From Forficula auricularia (Eukaryota; Arthropoda; Insecta; Dermaptera; Forficulidae): 64,000 bases of DNA. The translations under genes were made by a program, and so were the position numbers. The notes under the pieces are model-generated. The model worked only from the letters and a program-made list of their open reading frames with translations, was not told the DNA's origin and did no database searches. Each line of letters opens with the position of its first letter. Within the stretch, counting starts at the first letter, position 1. Below are positions 11,401-23,199 of the stretch, one piece after another. The stretch is from the NCBI GenBank assembly GCA_024734495.1, contig JALMQS010000082.1:1504625-1568624 (forward strand), given 5' to 3'.

Positions 11401-12030
11401 CACTGGTCAACAAAAAATTTTCCGTAAACCTAGCAATGGGTTCCAGTAAATAACTCTATTTATATACTATGATTATCATGCAATTTCCCGATTTTTTACA
11501 ACACTTCAGAGTTTTGAGATATTATTGGTAAACACGAAAAAGCCACGATTTTAGTCCCATTGAATATTAAACAGCAATATTTTGTTGACGTAAATAGAGA
11601 ACAGCTTCCTCTTTGATTTTCAAATTACCACTTGTTTTTAGCTCAATTAGACTAGAGTTATAAATAAAAACTAAAACTACGTGATTATAAAGGATAATAA
11701 ACATAGATATAAACATAAGATATAGGTGTTTTAGTTATTACTCGAGTCCTAATTGAGCTAAAAACAAGTGGTAATTTGAAAATCAAAGAGAAAGCTGTTA
11801 TCTATTACGTCAACAAAGTATTTTGATTTCAAATATTGATGTTTAATATTAAATGGGACTCGAAAATAGGTCAAAATGGCATTTTTCGTCATTTTGAGCG
11901 ATAATATCTCAAAACTTTGACCTGTTGTACAAAATCGGGAAAGCGCTTGATAATCAGCGTGTAAAACTACTTGAACCCATTGTTAGGTTTGCGGATACAA
12001 ATTTTTGTTTAATTTTTGTCGAGCAGTGTT
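11401..12030. mobile_element. Foldback DNA element with cactg-type termini
   Basis: The left end begins near cactggtcaacaaaaaattt and the right end closes with aaatttttgtttaatttttg then tcgagcagtg. Inner arms pair over most of their length (ccacttgtttttagctcaat near 11629 and its mirror near 11751). No transposase. The cactg terminus and A/T-rich target fit a Tc1/mariner-like MITE, but the TA duplication is not exact. Confidence 0.6.
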
Positions 12031-13162
12031 ATCATCATTATCGAGTATACAGTCCTAAGACGGTTCTGACGCAACCATCCATCTCGACTCAACTTTATCC
12101 TATGTTAAATTTTTCAATTCTCTAAAATTCCCATATCTCAAATCTTTATATCTTTAGTAATCATCCATCCATGTTTTATGTGGAGCCAGTCATAAAGGCT
12201 TTTCTCTTCAATTTTTTCCATTTGCTCTAAATGATATCTTATTCAGCTCTTATTCTCCTTAAGATGACTAGAAAACATCTTTTGTACCTAACGTCCTATC
12301 AGGAAATTCAGACAGAGTAGAGATAAAAAATCGGTCAAGTTCGAATTGGACTTGCTTTGTGAGGTTACAGATGCCTTAGATCTTTCAAAATACTTGAGAT
12401 ATCAAATTTTTTCTTAATTGTTAATATGATAAGAGGAAAGCGGAAGTATTTAGATCATTTTTCATAATTTTCTGTTCATTGGATTAGGAATTAAATTAGG
12501 TACAAAAATCGTGTAAAAATTAATAATTTGACCCCTTCTACACTAGCATTTTAAGGTAAATTAATATTTAAAGAAATCAGTTTAATTCTAGGTTAATCTT
12601 TGATAGATCTTTGCCGCAATATCTCAAACACATGATGAAAAATAATTTGCCCCTAGTAAAAATTAGATCTGCTCAAAAATAATCATTCGATTTAAGTTTT
12701 AACACACTTTTTGACTTTAGAAAATATAATTATACATCATCAATGAGTTTATTCCTTCTGAGATTGAAAGCTTGAATAAAAACTGGATCAATTTGTTTGA
12801 TTGTGGAGGGATAAGAGAGATTCACGCAAAGTTTTTTTTTTCAAATCGTTCTAGCGAATGAAATATCTATCACTTAGTCATACGAAGTGTTTTTATGATC
12901 GTGCTCTCTAATAACTACTTACATATTCAAATGCCGATCATAAATTCGCAATATAGATATTTAAAAAAAAATGTTACATTTTAGAGATTTGCATAATCAA
13001 TAAAAAAAATGAAAAAAAAAAGAATATTAAACAAGTATTTCTCTGGATGAGATATTATAGGTATAAAATACGTGTAGTTTATTTTATTTTTTTAATTTCA
13101 TATATAATTTGTGCATAGTGGCTTGAGCGATCGTCTATAATTTCTAAATTAAAATTTTGATT

Positions 13163-13388
13163 GAAGGAGCCAATAAAAGAGTGTGTCTACTGCTGAAATT
13201 ATAAATTTTATTTATTTATAACGAGACTATAGTTTTGTGGGCTTTGCCCTCTTCATCAGTCTCTTACAATTGATTCACAGGAATTAATTTATGAATTCAT
13301 AAATTAATTCCTGTGAAGTAGACACACTCTTTTATTGTCTATTTCAATATATAAAAATTCTGCTACTCTCTGCAAAAAAACTTTCAAT
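13163..13388 (+). mobile_element. Hammerhead hairpin element, family B, copy B1
   Basis: Arms are gaaggag-caataaaagagtgtgtct and its mirror, with a one-sided tail aaaattctgctactctctgc followed by an A-run and ctttcaat. It is flanked by the 14-base duplication ttaaaattttgatt (13149-13162 and 13389-13402). The left-arm ribozyme is dead because GAAA has become CAAA. The right arm lacks the core. Confidence 0.72.
13219..13266 (-). ncRNA. Degenerate hammerhead ribozyme (B1)
   Basis: On the - strand CTGATGA and a stem II GGGC/GCCC are kept, but the bases before AAAC are CACA rather than CTCG, removing the conserved G12. The palindromic ACTATAGTC remains. Confidence 0.6.
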
Positions 13389-13414
13389 TTAAAATTTTGA
13401 TTAAATAAAATATA

Positions 13415-13600
13415 TTATTATTAATGTTTCATTTTTAATTTTTGTACAACGTTTCGTCCCTTTCAGGACTTTATCAAGAACTCAATTATTCAAAACATTA
13501 ATCGTTGAAATAACAATAAAAATAAATCAGTTTATAATAAAGTCCTGAAAGAGACGAAACGTTGTACAAAATTTAAAAATGAAACATTCATAAAAAAAAG
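13415..13600. mobile_element. Hairpin element with GAAACG motifs
   Basis: The arms pair: caacgtttcgtccctttcag with aggactttatc (13448-13474) mirrors the copy at 13537-13567. The strand with GAAACG reads GTCCTGAAAGGGACGAAACG. That has CUGA and GAAAC of a hammerhead, but stem II is collapsed and the GA of CUGANGA is missing. It may be a compact hammerhead derivative or an unrelated hairpin. Confidence 0.45.
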
Positions 13601-13795
13601 ATTAAAATTTTGTTTTACAAGAGAACAATTTTCCCTCTGTAAAAAATTCCAGGCATTTTATCAAATGCAGGAGAAGGCATCGGTGAACTAACTACCCCTA
13701 TGAACAATTTTCTCAGGCAAATTTGTCTAAAGAAATAATTCGATCAACTCAATCGGTCAAACCGTTTCAGAGATATACATTATTTAGTAAATAGC

Positions 13796-14084
13796 CAGGG
13801 CAGGATTTAAGAGCATGCCGCATATAGGCTAAATTCAATTTGCCGCCCCCTCTATAGTTAATATTTGCTTAACATGCTGTGAATTTGTATTATGTTATAG
13901 TTTTAGAAAGTAGGCTATGTAGAAGGACTAAAACATATGTTTAAGTAAAATGTATTCTTAAATTCGTACTGAAAATATTACTAATGTCTGAAATACATCA
14001 TTTTAACTTTTGAATAAATTGCCAAACTGCCGTCCCTGAAAATTTACCTCTCTAGGCTGCAACTTATTTAGAAATACGACCCTG
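13796..14084. mobile_element. hAT-like nonautonomous element
   Basis: Termini cagggcaggatttaa and its diverged mirror (ttagaaatacgaccctg) enclose 289 bases. Flanks taaatagc and tggatagc match at six of eight positions, suggesting an old 8-base duplication. No coding content. Confidence 0.5.
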
Positions 14085-14369
14085 TGGATAGCTAGTAAAA
14101 TAATCGTTTCCGGACATATGTTTATCTGAACATTTTTCTTTATTTTGACCCATATAACCACCCCCTGAATTATCTCCACGCATTAAAGATTACACCCTGT
14201 ATTTAGGTTGAATTTTAGTGATAGCATTTATTATTCTAACGAGTATCATTTTATATTAGAACAAAGTCATATGAATGTCCCTAGAATAACATAAATTAAC
14301 AATAATTTCTAATCAATTTCTAATCAATAATTCCCCCCAAAGCATGCTTTGCACGTAGCACGCGTTTTG

Positions 14370-14665
14370 CCGACTCCCAACACTCTTTCGCGGTCAAATT
14401 CGAAAAGTGCCGGACCACTTCATTCGCCAATACATATATCCCCATGACTTCAAGGAACTGGAACTCTCTCCCAGCCTCCATCTTTCCCAGCACTTATAAT
14501 CTTCAAACCTTCAAAACCGGAGTGCATAGACACCTACGTCTACACCCTCTCACTTAATCAACTTTCCCTTCTCTTCGGTAATGCAAGGGTCTTTCGAGAT
14601 CCATAGGGGCTGCATCTTTACTGGTACACACCCCTTCTTGCATTCGATTGCATTAAAAAAAAAAT
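14370..14665 (+). pseudogene. LINE 3' end fragment
   Basis: The + strand reads RNWNSLPASIFPSTYNLQTF followed by KTGVHRHLR (14450-14540). This is the typical C-terminus of invertebrate non-LTR ORF2 proteins, where W-N-S-L-P is the recognisable core. A 3' UTR follows, and the piece ends in gcattaaaaaaaaa. It is a 5'-truncated insertion. A diverged relative lies at 16885-17130. Conceptual translation is the only evidence. Confidence 0.7.
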
Positions 14666-14907
14666 AATCAGTCCAGACTTGTTTTAGGCATCCTTGCGGC
14701 TTGAGCAAGGGAGAATGCCTTATCCGAAACAATTTTAAAAATAAATTCTAAATGTTTTATTTGATCACATTGAAATAAAATAAACACATTTTAAGAGACT
14801 TTCATGAAATAATAATAATTCACATTAAAGTTTACTAAAGACTAGTAAATAAATGTTTCTTCAGGATCCGAAAAATTTCCTTATTGACGTGACTATAAAT
14901 AAATCTT

Positions 14908-15215
14908 TATTCCTCGACCTGCTTAGAGGCACAAGTCCTCGGTGGCTAGGTCCTCCAAACACCAATACAATCTAGCTACAATACATTAACAAACATCAAT
15001 ACAAACAATTTAACAAATAATAAACAAGTAAAAAAAAAAATAGAAATGTATGCTCATTAACAAATAACATGACCATAGATTTCTATCAAAAGACAATAAA
15101 GTAATTTAAAAATTCCGCGCAAAAACCCGATACCAGGAGCAAGCGACGCATTAGCCATCCCGGCATTTGTCATAAGTTGTTAAGGAAACCTGGTCAAAAA
15201 CTTAACAAGGATGAA
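14908..15215. repeat. Dispersed repeat, copy 1 (see 24071)
   Basis: It shares ctgcttagaggcacaagtcc, accaatacaatcta, and the end block gcaagcgacgcattagccat with 24071-24382. It may be a LINE 3' UTR in reverse orientation. No protein homology seen. Confidence 0.7.
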
Positions 15216-15970
15216 ATAAATAAATTAAACCTGAGAGTTTATTTTAATTAAATCTTAAGTTATTATATAAATAGCTTTTAACTTAACTTATAGTTTACTC
15301 AGAAACAGCTTATATAAGTCAAGAAAATTATATTAATCAATAAATGACGACAATGAAAGAGTTTCGATGTATTGCAAGATTACAAGCGGGGGTGTGTGTA
15401 AGAGAAATTCTATATGCACGATGACGTCTATACTCTATTGTTGCATGATCTATTCGTAACTGAATTCAAAGTGAGATCGATTTGTCTCATTTATTAAGGT
15501 TAGTAAAATACAAAGGTCTGATTGTATAGCTTTGACGTAGACATTTAGGAATTTCCTGTTGGAGAATTCCTTTCGAGAGCATTTATGTCATCATGACGTC
15601 ATCACATGACACTAGGCTTATACTATGGCATAAGCAAAAATTTTAAAATTTCACTTCACCGTTACTCGGGTCCGTAATCTTACCCATTCTTGGTATGGAT
15701 TAGCTACGTCTCTGGACTTGGTCGACAAGTTACAAGATGACCTATGTATTCTACTTATTTACTCTTTCATTTTATTTTGGTATTTTTGTATTAATAAACA
15801 TTTTCGAAAAATCTAAATATATTTAGATAAGTTCATAAAGAAAAATTGACAAGTATACTGTGCTGAAACGATTCTCATTTTATTTTAATAAATAATTATA
15901 TCATCTTGATGACAAAAACCAAATTCTAGAGATTTGAATGTAAATGGTACTGATGGTATATATATATATA

Positions 15971-16763
15971 CACCGCGGTTCAAAAAAATCAAGCCACCAA
16001 TAAAAACTTTATTAAATAGCAAATTGTTTATCAAAATTTTACAATTAGCCACATAATTTGTTCTATTAATTCTTAAACTAACATTTTCAATTAACTCTTA
16101 AACTAATATTGATAATTTTTGAATTTTATAAAAAATTAAGTAAACTGTAATTTTATAAAAGTTTATCATATAAGTTTTTAATTAAGAAATATCACCAAAT
16201 AATATAAACCTTTAAACAGCAGTTTCAGGTAAAAATGAAAATTATACACTGAAAACAAAGAAAAATTGTTCTTAAATGGTCCACTACTGGGGGTTTTACC
16301 TTATTTCAAATATTTCAAAAAAAAAAAATTGTCGAAAAACGAAAAAATTTGAAATATTGAAAATTATAGAAATTTTACTATATTTGAGATCAGACGGTTG
16401 GTCCTAATGAATTGAAAAAATATATTTTATTTGAAATTACAAATGTATACTTTCTCAATATCGCTTTACATTTAAATAAAGTTTTAATAATAGATCAAAT
16501 TCCATTTGAAATATCATTAAAATGAATCATTTTGAATTAAGCATCATTGATAGAAAAGATAAATTATACAAAATGGATATTTCTGAAGTTCAAGCAGTTC
16601 AAATTGTGTGTGTCTAATTAATCAAGGCTAAGTCAACGACAAGTGGCAAGTACCTTTCAATAAGCAATAATTTCAATAATGTTTGGTTACTTGTAAAGAA
16701 TTAAGAATGATTTATTATTTAATAAAGTTTTTATTGATGGTTCGATTTATGTGCACAGCAGTG
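15971..16763 (+). mobile_element. Tc1-like deletion derivative with transposase remnant (copy 1)
   Basis: Termini caccgcggttcaaaaaaatc and its mirror ending gtgcacagcagtg carry TA on both sides. Inner terminal blocks aataaaaactttattaaata are exact. Near 16572-16690 a frame reads MDISEVQAVQIV, then after damage SQRQVAS and NNVWLLV. This resembles the N-terminal helix-turn-helix of Tc1 transposases (typically QIV-LI-G-SQRQVA). The catalytic domain is gone. A second copy lies at 58424-59031. Confidence 0.7.
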
Positions 16764-16884
16764 TATGATTAACAATGTACATTTTTTGCCATCTATTGCA
16801 AATCGATCAATAATATAATATAATTTACTTATACAGAAAAATACATATAAAACATATATGTATATAAATTGGATAAAAGTCGAA

Positions 16885-17130
16885 CAAGCGCTTTCGCCAA
16901 CTCTTTTATCTCTATGACCTCCTGAGACTGGAACTCGCTCCCTGCCACCATCTTTCCCGCGACTTATAACCATCAGCTATTTAAGACCCGTATCCACAGA
17001 TACCTTCGACCCCCGCCCAACCCATAAAATTCTTTCTTCTTCTTTTCACGATGGAGGGGCCAACCCAGGCCTTTAGGGGTTGCACCTTTTTGGTGTAACT
17101 CCTTCTCTTATCATTATCATAAAAAATATA
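16885..17130 (+). pseudogene. LINE 3' end fragment, diverged
   Basis: The stretch gagactggaactcgctccct and the following ccatctttcccgcgacttat correspond to the W-N-S-L-P region of the fragment at 14370, but with frame damage. A 3' UTR with ttaggggttgcacctttttg follows. That UTR also appears in reverse complement at 8595-8665, so a third copy on the - strand is likely there. Confidence 0.6.
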
Positions 17131-18184
17131 GTATTTTTTAAAAAAGATATTGTTAATTATAATTATATACCATCCGTACCATTTGCATTCAAATCTCTAG
17201 AGTTTGATTTTTGTCATTCAGATGATATAATTATTACTGAATTTTGTTTTTGTCTTCTGTTGCATATTGTTTTTTGAATGTTCAGGTCAAATTACTGTTG
17301 TTTCATGCTCCATACAGTTGCTCAGAAAGCCCCCCCCCCCCATTCCTTTATTTTTGTAATAAAAGGGCGAAACAGTTGGATCCCTGTCCACTAAAGCAAA
17401 AAAGCAGCAAATAAAAACCATATCACACAATATATTTATATTTGACGATTTTTTATTTTTGTTTTGTTTCCTCTAAGTAAAATAAAATAGAAGTAAGAAA
17501 ATCACTCAAGAACAACGGAGTCATGTCTTCGTGATTATTTTTATAAATAAAACATAGAGGAAACCAGCATTTTTCAGTGCAAATTATAACTTTCATTCAA
17601 ACTAATATTGTGTTTAGAATTCCCATTAATAATAGTTTTCTATTTGCAGTTTGCTCAATAATAGATGGTCTAAACCGAGAAAACTTTCTAAAACAAATCA
17701 TTTGACTAATTTTCATATATATTTGTATTTATAATCAAGCAGATAAATGGAAATTGGGGCAAACAAATAAGAGATTTCCATCTCTCGGTTTAAGAAATAA
17801 TGCCTTCCAATTAAATTCCAACAGATTATCATCCCCAGCTGCGGGTCATTTCCATAAAAACAATGTTTTATCATCTGTTAAGTGGAATGCATATTAAATC
17901 CGTTTCTGCATTTCATTTGCTCAAAGAAAGGGAGAAACCTCTTAGAACCAAGCATTCCAAACGATTTATAGAGATGCTTTACAAGAATATATCCAAGAAT
18001 GTGTCATCTGCTTACTATAAGCACACATACATATATGGCATACATAAATAAATTAATAAATAAACATGTTTACTTGAAGATTTTTAGTATTTTGCAATTT
18101 CCTCTTTTTTCCGGTTTTCTCAAAACAGCTTGTAAAACCCAAATTGAAGTAATTTGAATGAAGAAAATTGGTGGAATGATTTCA

Positions 18185-18690
18185 AATAAGGAAGAAACTA
18201 ATGTGAAAGTCGTGTGGTCCCCACACCAGTTGATTTATTTAGAGCTGCCCAAAAAATTCGAACCTTCCCAAAATAAACTAAAATTTTAATTTAATTTTTG
18301 ATTTCAAATAAATTAGATGTTTACCGGCTGCTTCGCATTTTGGAGTTATCACAATTTTAATTTTTTTTTTTTTTTTTTAATTTCGAGACTTTCTACCAAT
18401 AAAACTGCTAATTGTACAAAAAGTACCTACTTCACTCTGAGACCCCTATGGACCGGGGGTAGAATAGGTCCATAGTATCCTCTGCTTGTCGTAAAAGGCG
18501 ACTAAAAGGGGTTGGACATGAGGCCAACAAGCTCACTCCGTAAAAAAACCTCCCAGTCATGGAAGCAAACATTTGCTTCCATTTAACAGGGAGAAGAATA
18601 TTATAATAAGACACCTGCCAGTATATAAAACAAAAATAATACCTTAAGATTCTAAAGAGAAAAAAAGAATTATTTTTCTTTGAGAAGATT
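18185..18690 (+). repeat. Dispersed repeat, copy 1 (see 62700)
   Basis: Blocks shared with 62700-63522 in the same order include taatgtgaaagtcgtgtg, ttcccaaaataaac, aaaactgctaatt, cactctgagacccctatgga and ctgcttgtcgtaaaaggcga. A retroelement 5' or UTR piece is likely, but no coding match was seen. Confidence 0.75.
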
Positions 18691-18713
18691 ATTATATAAG
18701 AGTCTTATATATT

Positions 18714-18750
18714 ATATGTATCCAGGCTGCTTCGCAGCCTGGATACATAT
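18714..18750. repeat. Perfect hairpin, 17-base arms, 3-base loop
   Basis: atatgtatccaggctgc, loop ttc, and the exact complement. The gctgcttcgcagc core resembles the end hairpins of the Helitron-like elements here (for example 48031-48047). Confidence 0.85.
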
Positions 18751-19284
18751 AACCACGTTACGCTAGATCTGAGTGTAGCAAAACCGGCTCGTTTTCCATT
18801 GGGAGTTTCCCCTGCTCCCTAAGTAAGTTCTTTGACTTCTTAATAATAAAAATTTGGAACTCATATATATATTCCATTCTTGTATTGGATGCAAACTGCA
18901 CCTCTGATGCAATTTTCAATCAGTTCATAAAAATTTATTCAGGAATTACATTAAAATCCCAATCAGAATTTTAAACAATAGAATTTTTGGCAGATTTTAA
19001 ATAAAATAGAATCGAAATTGATTTTAAAATAAGAGAGAAATTTTTTTTTGATTAAATTCGCTTGACAATCCTCAACTAATAAACATATCGATTAAACAAT
19101 AAAATGAATAAAATATCAATTTATAAGTTTGAATTGCAACAATGGACATGTTTGAATTCAAATTTATCATATTTTAACGGAATTTTGATTAAAAAATGTA
19201 TATAAGATTTTACCTTCTATTAGCCTGGTGGCCATTTGCTTGGTGACATTCTTAAAGCCAATTTTTTAATGATTTTCATCAAGG

Positions 19285-19385
19285 GACGTTTGTCCGAGGG
19301 GGTAGAGGTCTCTGCCTAATTAATTAATTGACTGGGCGACGCCGACTTCTCAAGTTCAAGACGCGTGCTTGATATTATTATTATT
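19285..19385 (+). mobile_element. Possible tRNA-Leu-derived SINE head
   Basis: The stretch tgtccgagggggtagaggtc resembles the D arm of a tRNA-Leu, and caagttcaagacgc resembles a B box. A T-rich run follows. The match is weak and no second copy was seen here. Confidence 0.35.
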
Positions 19386-20902
19386 TTTTTTTTTAATTCT
19401 AGAAAATGTGAATAATTTTTTTAACTACACCGTGTGATATATATTTATTTTTGAAACATATTAATATTTTTTTGAGACTAAAATTTTTTTTTTTTATTTT
19501 GACATCAAATAAATATAAATTCCTATGGTCTTAACCATAGCAGGGATTTGAAAATCCCACCTAAAATTTTTAAAAATATTAAAATTGAATTAATTTCTAA
19601 AATTATTATTATCTTTGAGTGAAATATAATGTGAAGTATTCCATTGCCCTTTGAGAGTTTTTATCTCCAAGGTGAAATAAGTTAATTTCACTTTGTCACT
19701 TCTAGATGGAAGGAATCAATGCCCTTAATATATAATATAGTTTGAAACCGGATTTCGAACAAAAAACCGGATATTGTGGTCCCCAGAGTCTAAAAATAGA
19801 CCAAAATTCCATTGGTCCGTGAGTACATATATATGACCCCCCTGCCTTTCGCAACCGTAAATCTCAGAGCTACGAGATTCGAAACTAATCTCGATATAGG
19901 CTAGAAGAAATCTTTTGGTTAAAATCGAAACAACGGAATTCGATATTTATAGGGAAGATTTTTCGTTTTTTTTTTTTTTTTTAATTTTCTCAAAAACGAT
20001 GATTTCACATAAGGAAGAAAAACTGTCAAATTTGATGAAAATAGCTTAGTGTGAATACTTTCTCTTCTCACTCAGGCGCGTAACAATGTTAACTTTGTGC
20101 ACCTAAGCTGAGTACCATAGTAGTAGGGGCTTATTACAATTGTGAAAACAGAAAAATAAATTGAGTATTTTTTGAATTATTTTCAAAAAATATTTTTTTT
20201 TATTCAATATCCTGAATGTTATGTTTTATTACACATTGAGAAACAATTCGATTCTAAACAAAAAAGTTATATAATACCTCATAATAAATCATAATTAATG
20301 AAGTAATTGAAATATCATCATTTAGTATCTACTATTCCCTTTATCATTACAAAAATTTTGAAATCAACTCGAAGTGTTTAAATAAGATTCATTCAAATAT
20401 GTTAAGAACGAGTGCAGCGATTTTGAACATCGGCTTGAAATTATGTTTTTTATTTTTTTTTTATTTAAAAATAACCTGATGTGGTCATTCACATGACTTT
20501 AACATAGACCTTATGATTAATCTAAATAATAAAAATGAATTTCTGTTTCTTCGTAAGCGCAGATCTTTCAAATGCCTGGACCGATTTGGCTAATTGTTTT
20601 TTTAAATGTTCTTAATAGTCCAATTCATGTTAATACGTAAAAAAAAATTGGAAAAGTTGCCCAGAAAATTGAAAAATTCAGGAAAAACGAAAAAAAAATT
20701 CAGGTTAGCCAACATAGCTTGCCAAACAATAAAAGAACTAAACTAGCAAAAAAACAAGTGTTGGCGGCCCTTTTTGTAAGATTTTTGAGTGTCATTCATT
20801 CTCAATAGTTCTAACTACATTATCGTTGAAGAAAAATTTAATATTGCAACAAAGATTTAAAAAACTATTTATTTTTTTTAAAGTAAATTTAAAAAAAAAC
20901 TT

Positions 20903-20956
20903 TTTTATTAGTTACAGACATAACTTTTGAAAAAGTTATGTCTGTAACTAATAAAA
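20903..20956. repeat. Perfect hairpin, 26-base arms, 2-base loop
   Basis: Left arm ttttattagttacagacata then actttt, loop ga, exact mirror. The arm contains gttatgtctgta, also found just inside the Helitron at 10273, so this may be a fused pair of Helitron 5' ends. Confidence 0.85.
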
Positions 20957-21376
20957 CATCAAATTATCTACGAAGAACCCAACTCTTAATTTTGAGGCCA
21001 TTAGCAATTAATAATACCTCCTTTTAATTAGGAGAGTATTTTATTAGAAATATCAGCTTTCTTAGATTTTCGAAACCCCCCCCCCTCCCCTTCTATTTCG
21101 CCACTATCAATTTCACATTTTATGTGGCCATACATATAGGTTGCATATGAGCTATTTCGTACAAATTGATTAAAGGTTAGGACTTTTATTGATAGTTCTA
21201 TTTTTTTAAACCCCCACTCCCAATATTAACACCAGAAAAAATATTAACTCTATTTTATTATAGGTTAATTTTATAGTATATCTCATTTTTTTTTTTTTAA
21301 TTTGAAAATCTTATAATTTTAATTTTTTAACCCCCATCCCCTCTCTTTATTTAACCAAAATCTAATCACCTTAAAG

Positions 21377-21574
21377 TTTGAATTTTTATTTAAATCACAC
21401 ATGATTAATTTATAATTATTTATTGAAACAAATGTTAACCTATAAACGGAGTGGGCGCTCATACTTGAGAACGATCGTAGAATAAGTCGATCTAAACGTG
21501 GTATTTATATTGTGATTATTTGTTTCAATAAATAATTATAAATTGATCATGTGTGATTTAAATAAAAATTCAAA
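21377..21574. mobile_element. Foldback with 57-base arms
   Basis: Left arm 21377-21433 (tttgaatttttatttaaatc onward) mirrors 21518-21574 with a few differences, around an 84-base loop containing cggagtgggcgctcat. Probably a MITE. No TSD identified. Confidence 0.75.
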
Positions 21575-22954
21575 ATTTAATCAAATTAATCACAAAAATA
21601 AAAGCTTTAACAGCTTCATTACTATCTAATGAGCTCTTAATCTCAATGCACCAAATCTACTTGTGAAATTTCGTTTTGATATTCACACTAGTTTTTGAGC
21701 TAGAGCGTACACAAAATTTGGAAACAGACATTTTGACAAAATAATTAATATCTTGTAAAATATAATTTTTTTGATGTTCATTCATTAGGGCTTTTTTGTA
21801 GACCAAAACGCCATGGTTTTTTTCAATTTTTTTTAATCTGAATATTCTGAGCCGTTTTTGAGATATTTAGATAAAAACGAAGTAAACAAAAACACTTTTT
21901 TCTTGCACGATTACATTACTTGAACATACTCTGTATGGTAAAGTAAAATAAAATCCATTTCTCCATTTGCTCAACCTATTTAAATTTGATTTAAAAAAAA
22001 TTTAAATCTGTGAAATTGTTCTTATAATATATAGTACCTTCCATGTACCTATTATAATTTTTTTTAAATTGTTCCAAAACTTAATTAATTCATATTTAAT
22101 AGTGAATATATAGAATATATAGTACAGTATTCTACAGTGTATTATATAGAAATTAAACAAAAATAATTTATCTAAATTATTACATTTATTTCACTTCTGT
22201 GTCAAATAACCCATATTTTTTATTCATAATTTAATTATGTATCAAAGTCTAATAAAACATATTTGGGCGTTATTTTTACAAAATATATAAGCTTGTATAT
22301 ATTTTTTCAATTATTTTTCCGTTTTCACAACGGAAATCAGCCCAAAAAATCCTACTACTTTGCCTCTTAATCAAATTCGTGGCTCTAATATAACAAAGTT
22401 AGAAAATTATGTTAGGGTAGTTCTTTCACAAATGCAAAAATTCAAGAAGTCTTCGAATCTTGGAATATAAGTCATTAATATCATAACAAACACACTGTTA
22501 AAATTTGAAGACGTTTTACCACACCAAACATGAAATAATTGCAATTAAAAATGAAATTTTTTACATATGGTAGATTGGGAAAGGGTGGGAAAATGATCAT
22601 TATTTTCTTTTCTTTCATTGAAGGCCTTTCACCATTTTAATGAAAAACTAATATTTGTTAGAATAATATATCAGAACTAACTTAAAAAAAAAAAATTGAA
22701 ATTATTTACTTAGTAGTTTTGATAGAAAATAAAATAAAAACATGTTTGGGCGATTGTTTTTAGAGGAGGGGATATAAGAACAATTGCTTGGAAACGATCC
22801 ATTCATAAAGAGGATATAGTAGTATGAGAAGTACAGTCACGTTAAAAAACATAACCTAAAATTTTAGCACCGTTCATATGTATAGAGTGGTTGCGAGGCT
22901 AAAACTTTTTATGTGGATTGTCGCGAAAGAACTACTTTAAATCAGTTATTTAAA

Positions 22955-23025
22955 ACCGAAGGACACTCTCTTTGATTCATTTTTATTTCACAAACTCTGC
23001 TGCTTTCAGCAAAAAAAACCCTTTT
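22955..23025 (+). repeat. Possible family B tail remnant upstream of exon 2
   Basis: The stretch gacactctctttgattcatt then tttatttcacaaactctgct and gctttcagcaaaaaaaa resembles the end of family B hairpins (gacacactcttttattgtct ... ctgctactctcggcaaaaaa). It lies about 70 bases before the exon 2 acceptor. The match is degenerate. Confidence 0.4.
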
Positions 23026-23092
23026 AATTTTAGTAATGATTTTCATTGGAGTAAGCATGATTGGGTAGTGGTATGTTGTGTTCCAGTTGCAG

Positions 23093-23199
23093 TCAGCCGA
23101 AAGTCAACTTCCGGGAGAAGGAGAAACAAGTGCTGGACCAGATCCTGGGACCTGGAAGGTACGACGCGCGCATTCGACCCTCGGGGCTCAACGGCACAG
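23093..23199 (+). CDS. GluCl: GluCl exon 2 (start of the extracellular domain)
   Basis: This is an internal coding exon of a glutamate-gated chloride channel, a Cys-loop pentameric receptor of the neuronal and muscle membrane. In frame from 23100 it encodes KVNFREKEKQVLDQILGPGR followed by YDARIRPSGLNGT, the well-known mature N-terminus of insect GluCl, including the N-G-T glycosylation sequon at the end. The exon ends ACA-G with a GT donor (gtgggt) at 23200, leaving a phase-1 codon that each exon 3 completes. The start is ambiguous. AG acceptors lie at 23091-23092 and 23095-23096, four bases apart, so only one fits the phase of exon 1, which is not visible. Exon and adjacent intron (about 23100-23305) are far richer in G+C than their surroundings. 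Identity is confident; the exact 5' boundary is not. Confidence 0.95.

Larger units (their letters stand above)
1..23092 (+). other. Sequence upstream of GluCl exon 2: intron 1 or 5' flank
   Basis: No other host exon was recognised here, and the signal-peptide exon of GluCl was not found. It is not possible to say from this window whether the region is intron 1 or lies upstream of the gene. Repeats are listed separately. Stretches in which nothing was recognised beyond AT-rich sequence and homopolymer runs: about 1665-2400, 2700-3160, 8670-9540, 9720-10020, 12035-13145, 14092-14370, 14670-14905, 15215-15970, 17130-18185, 18755-19285, 19385-20900 and 21575-22955. Confidence 0.6.

Noticed and set aside
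13448..13567. Intact hammerhead ribozyme in the 13415-13600 hairpin
   Set aside because: GTCCTGAAAGGGACGAAACG has CUGA and GAAAC, but the G8-A9 positions and a proper stem II are missing. It is listed only as a hairpin element.
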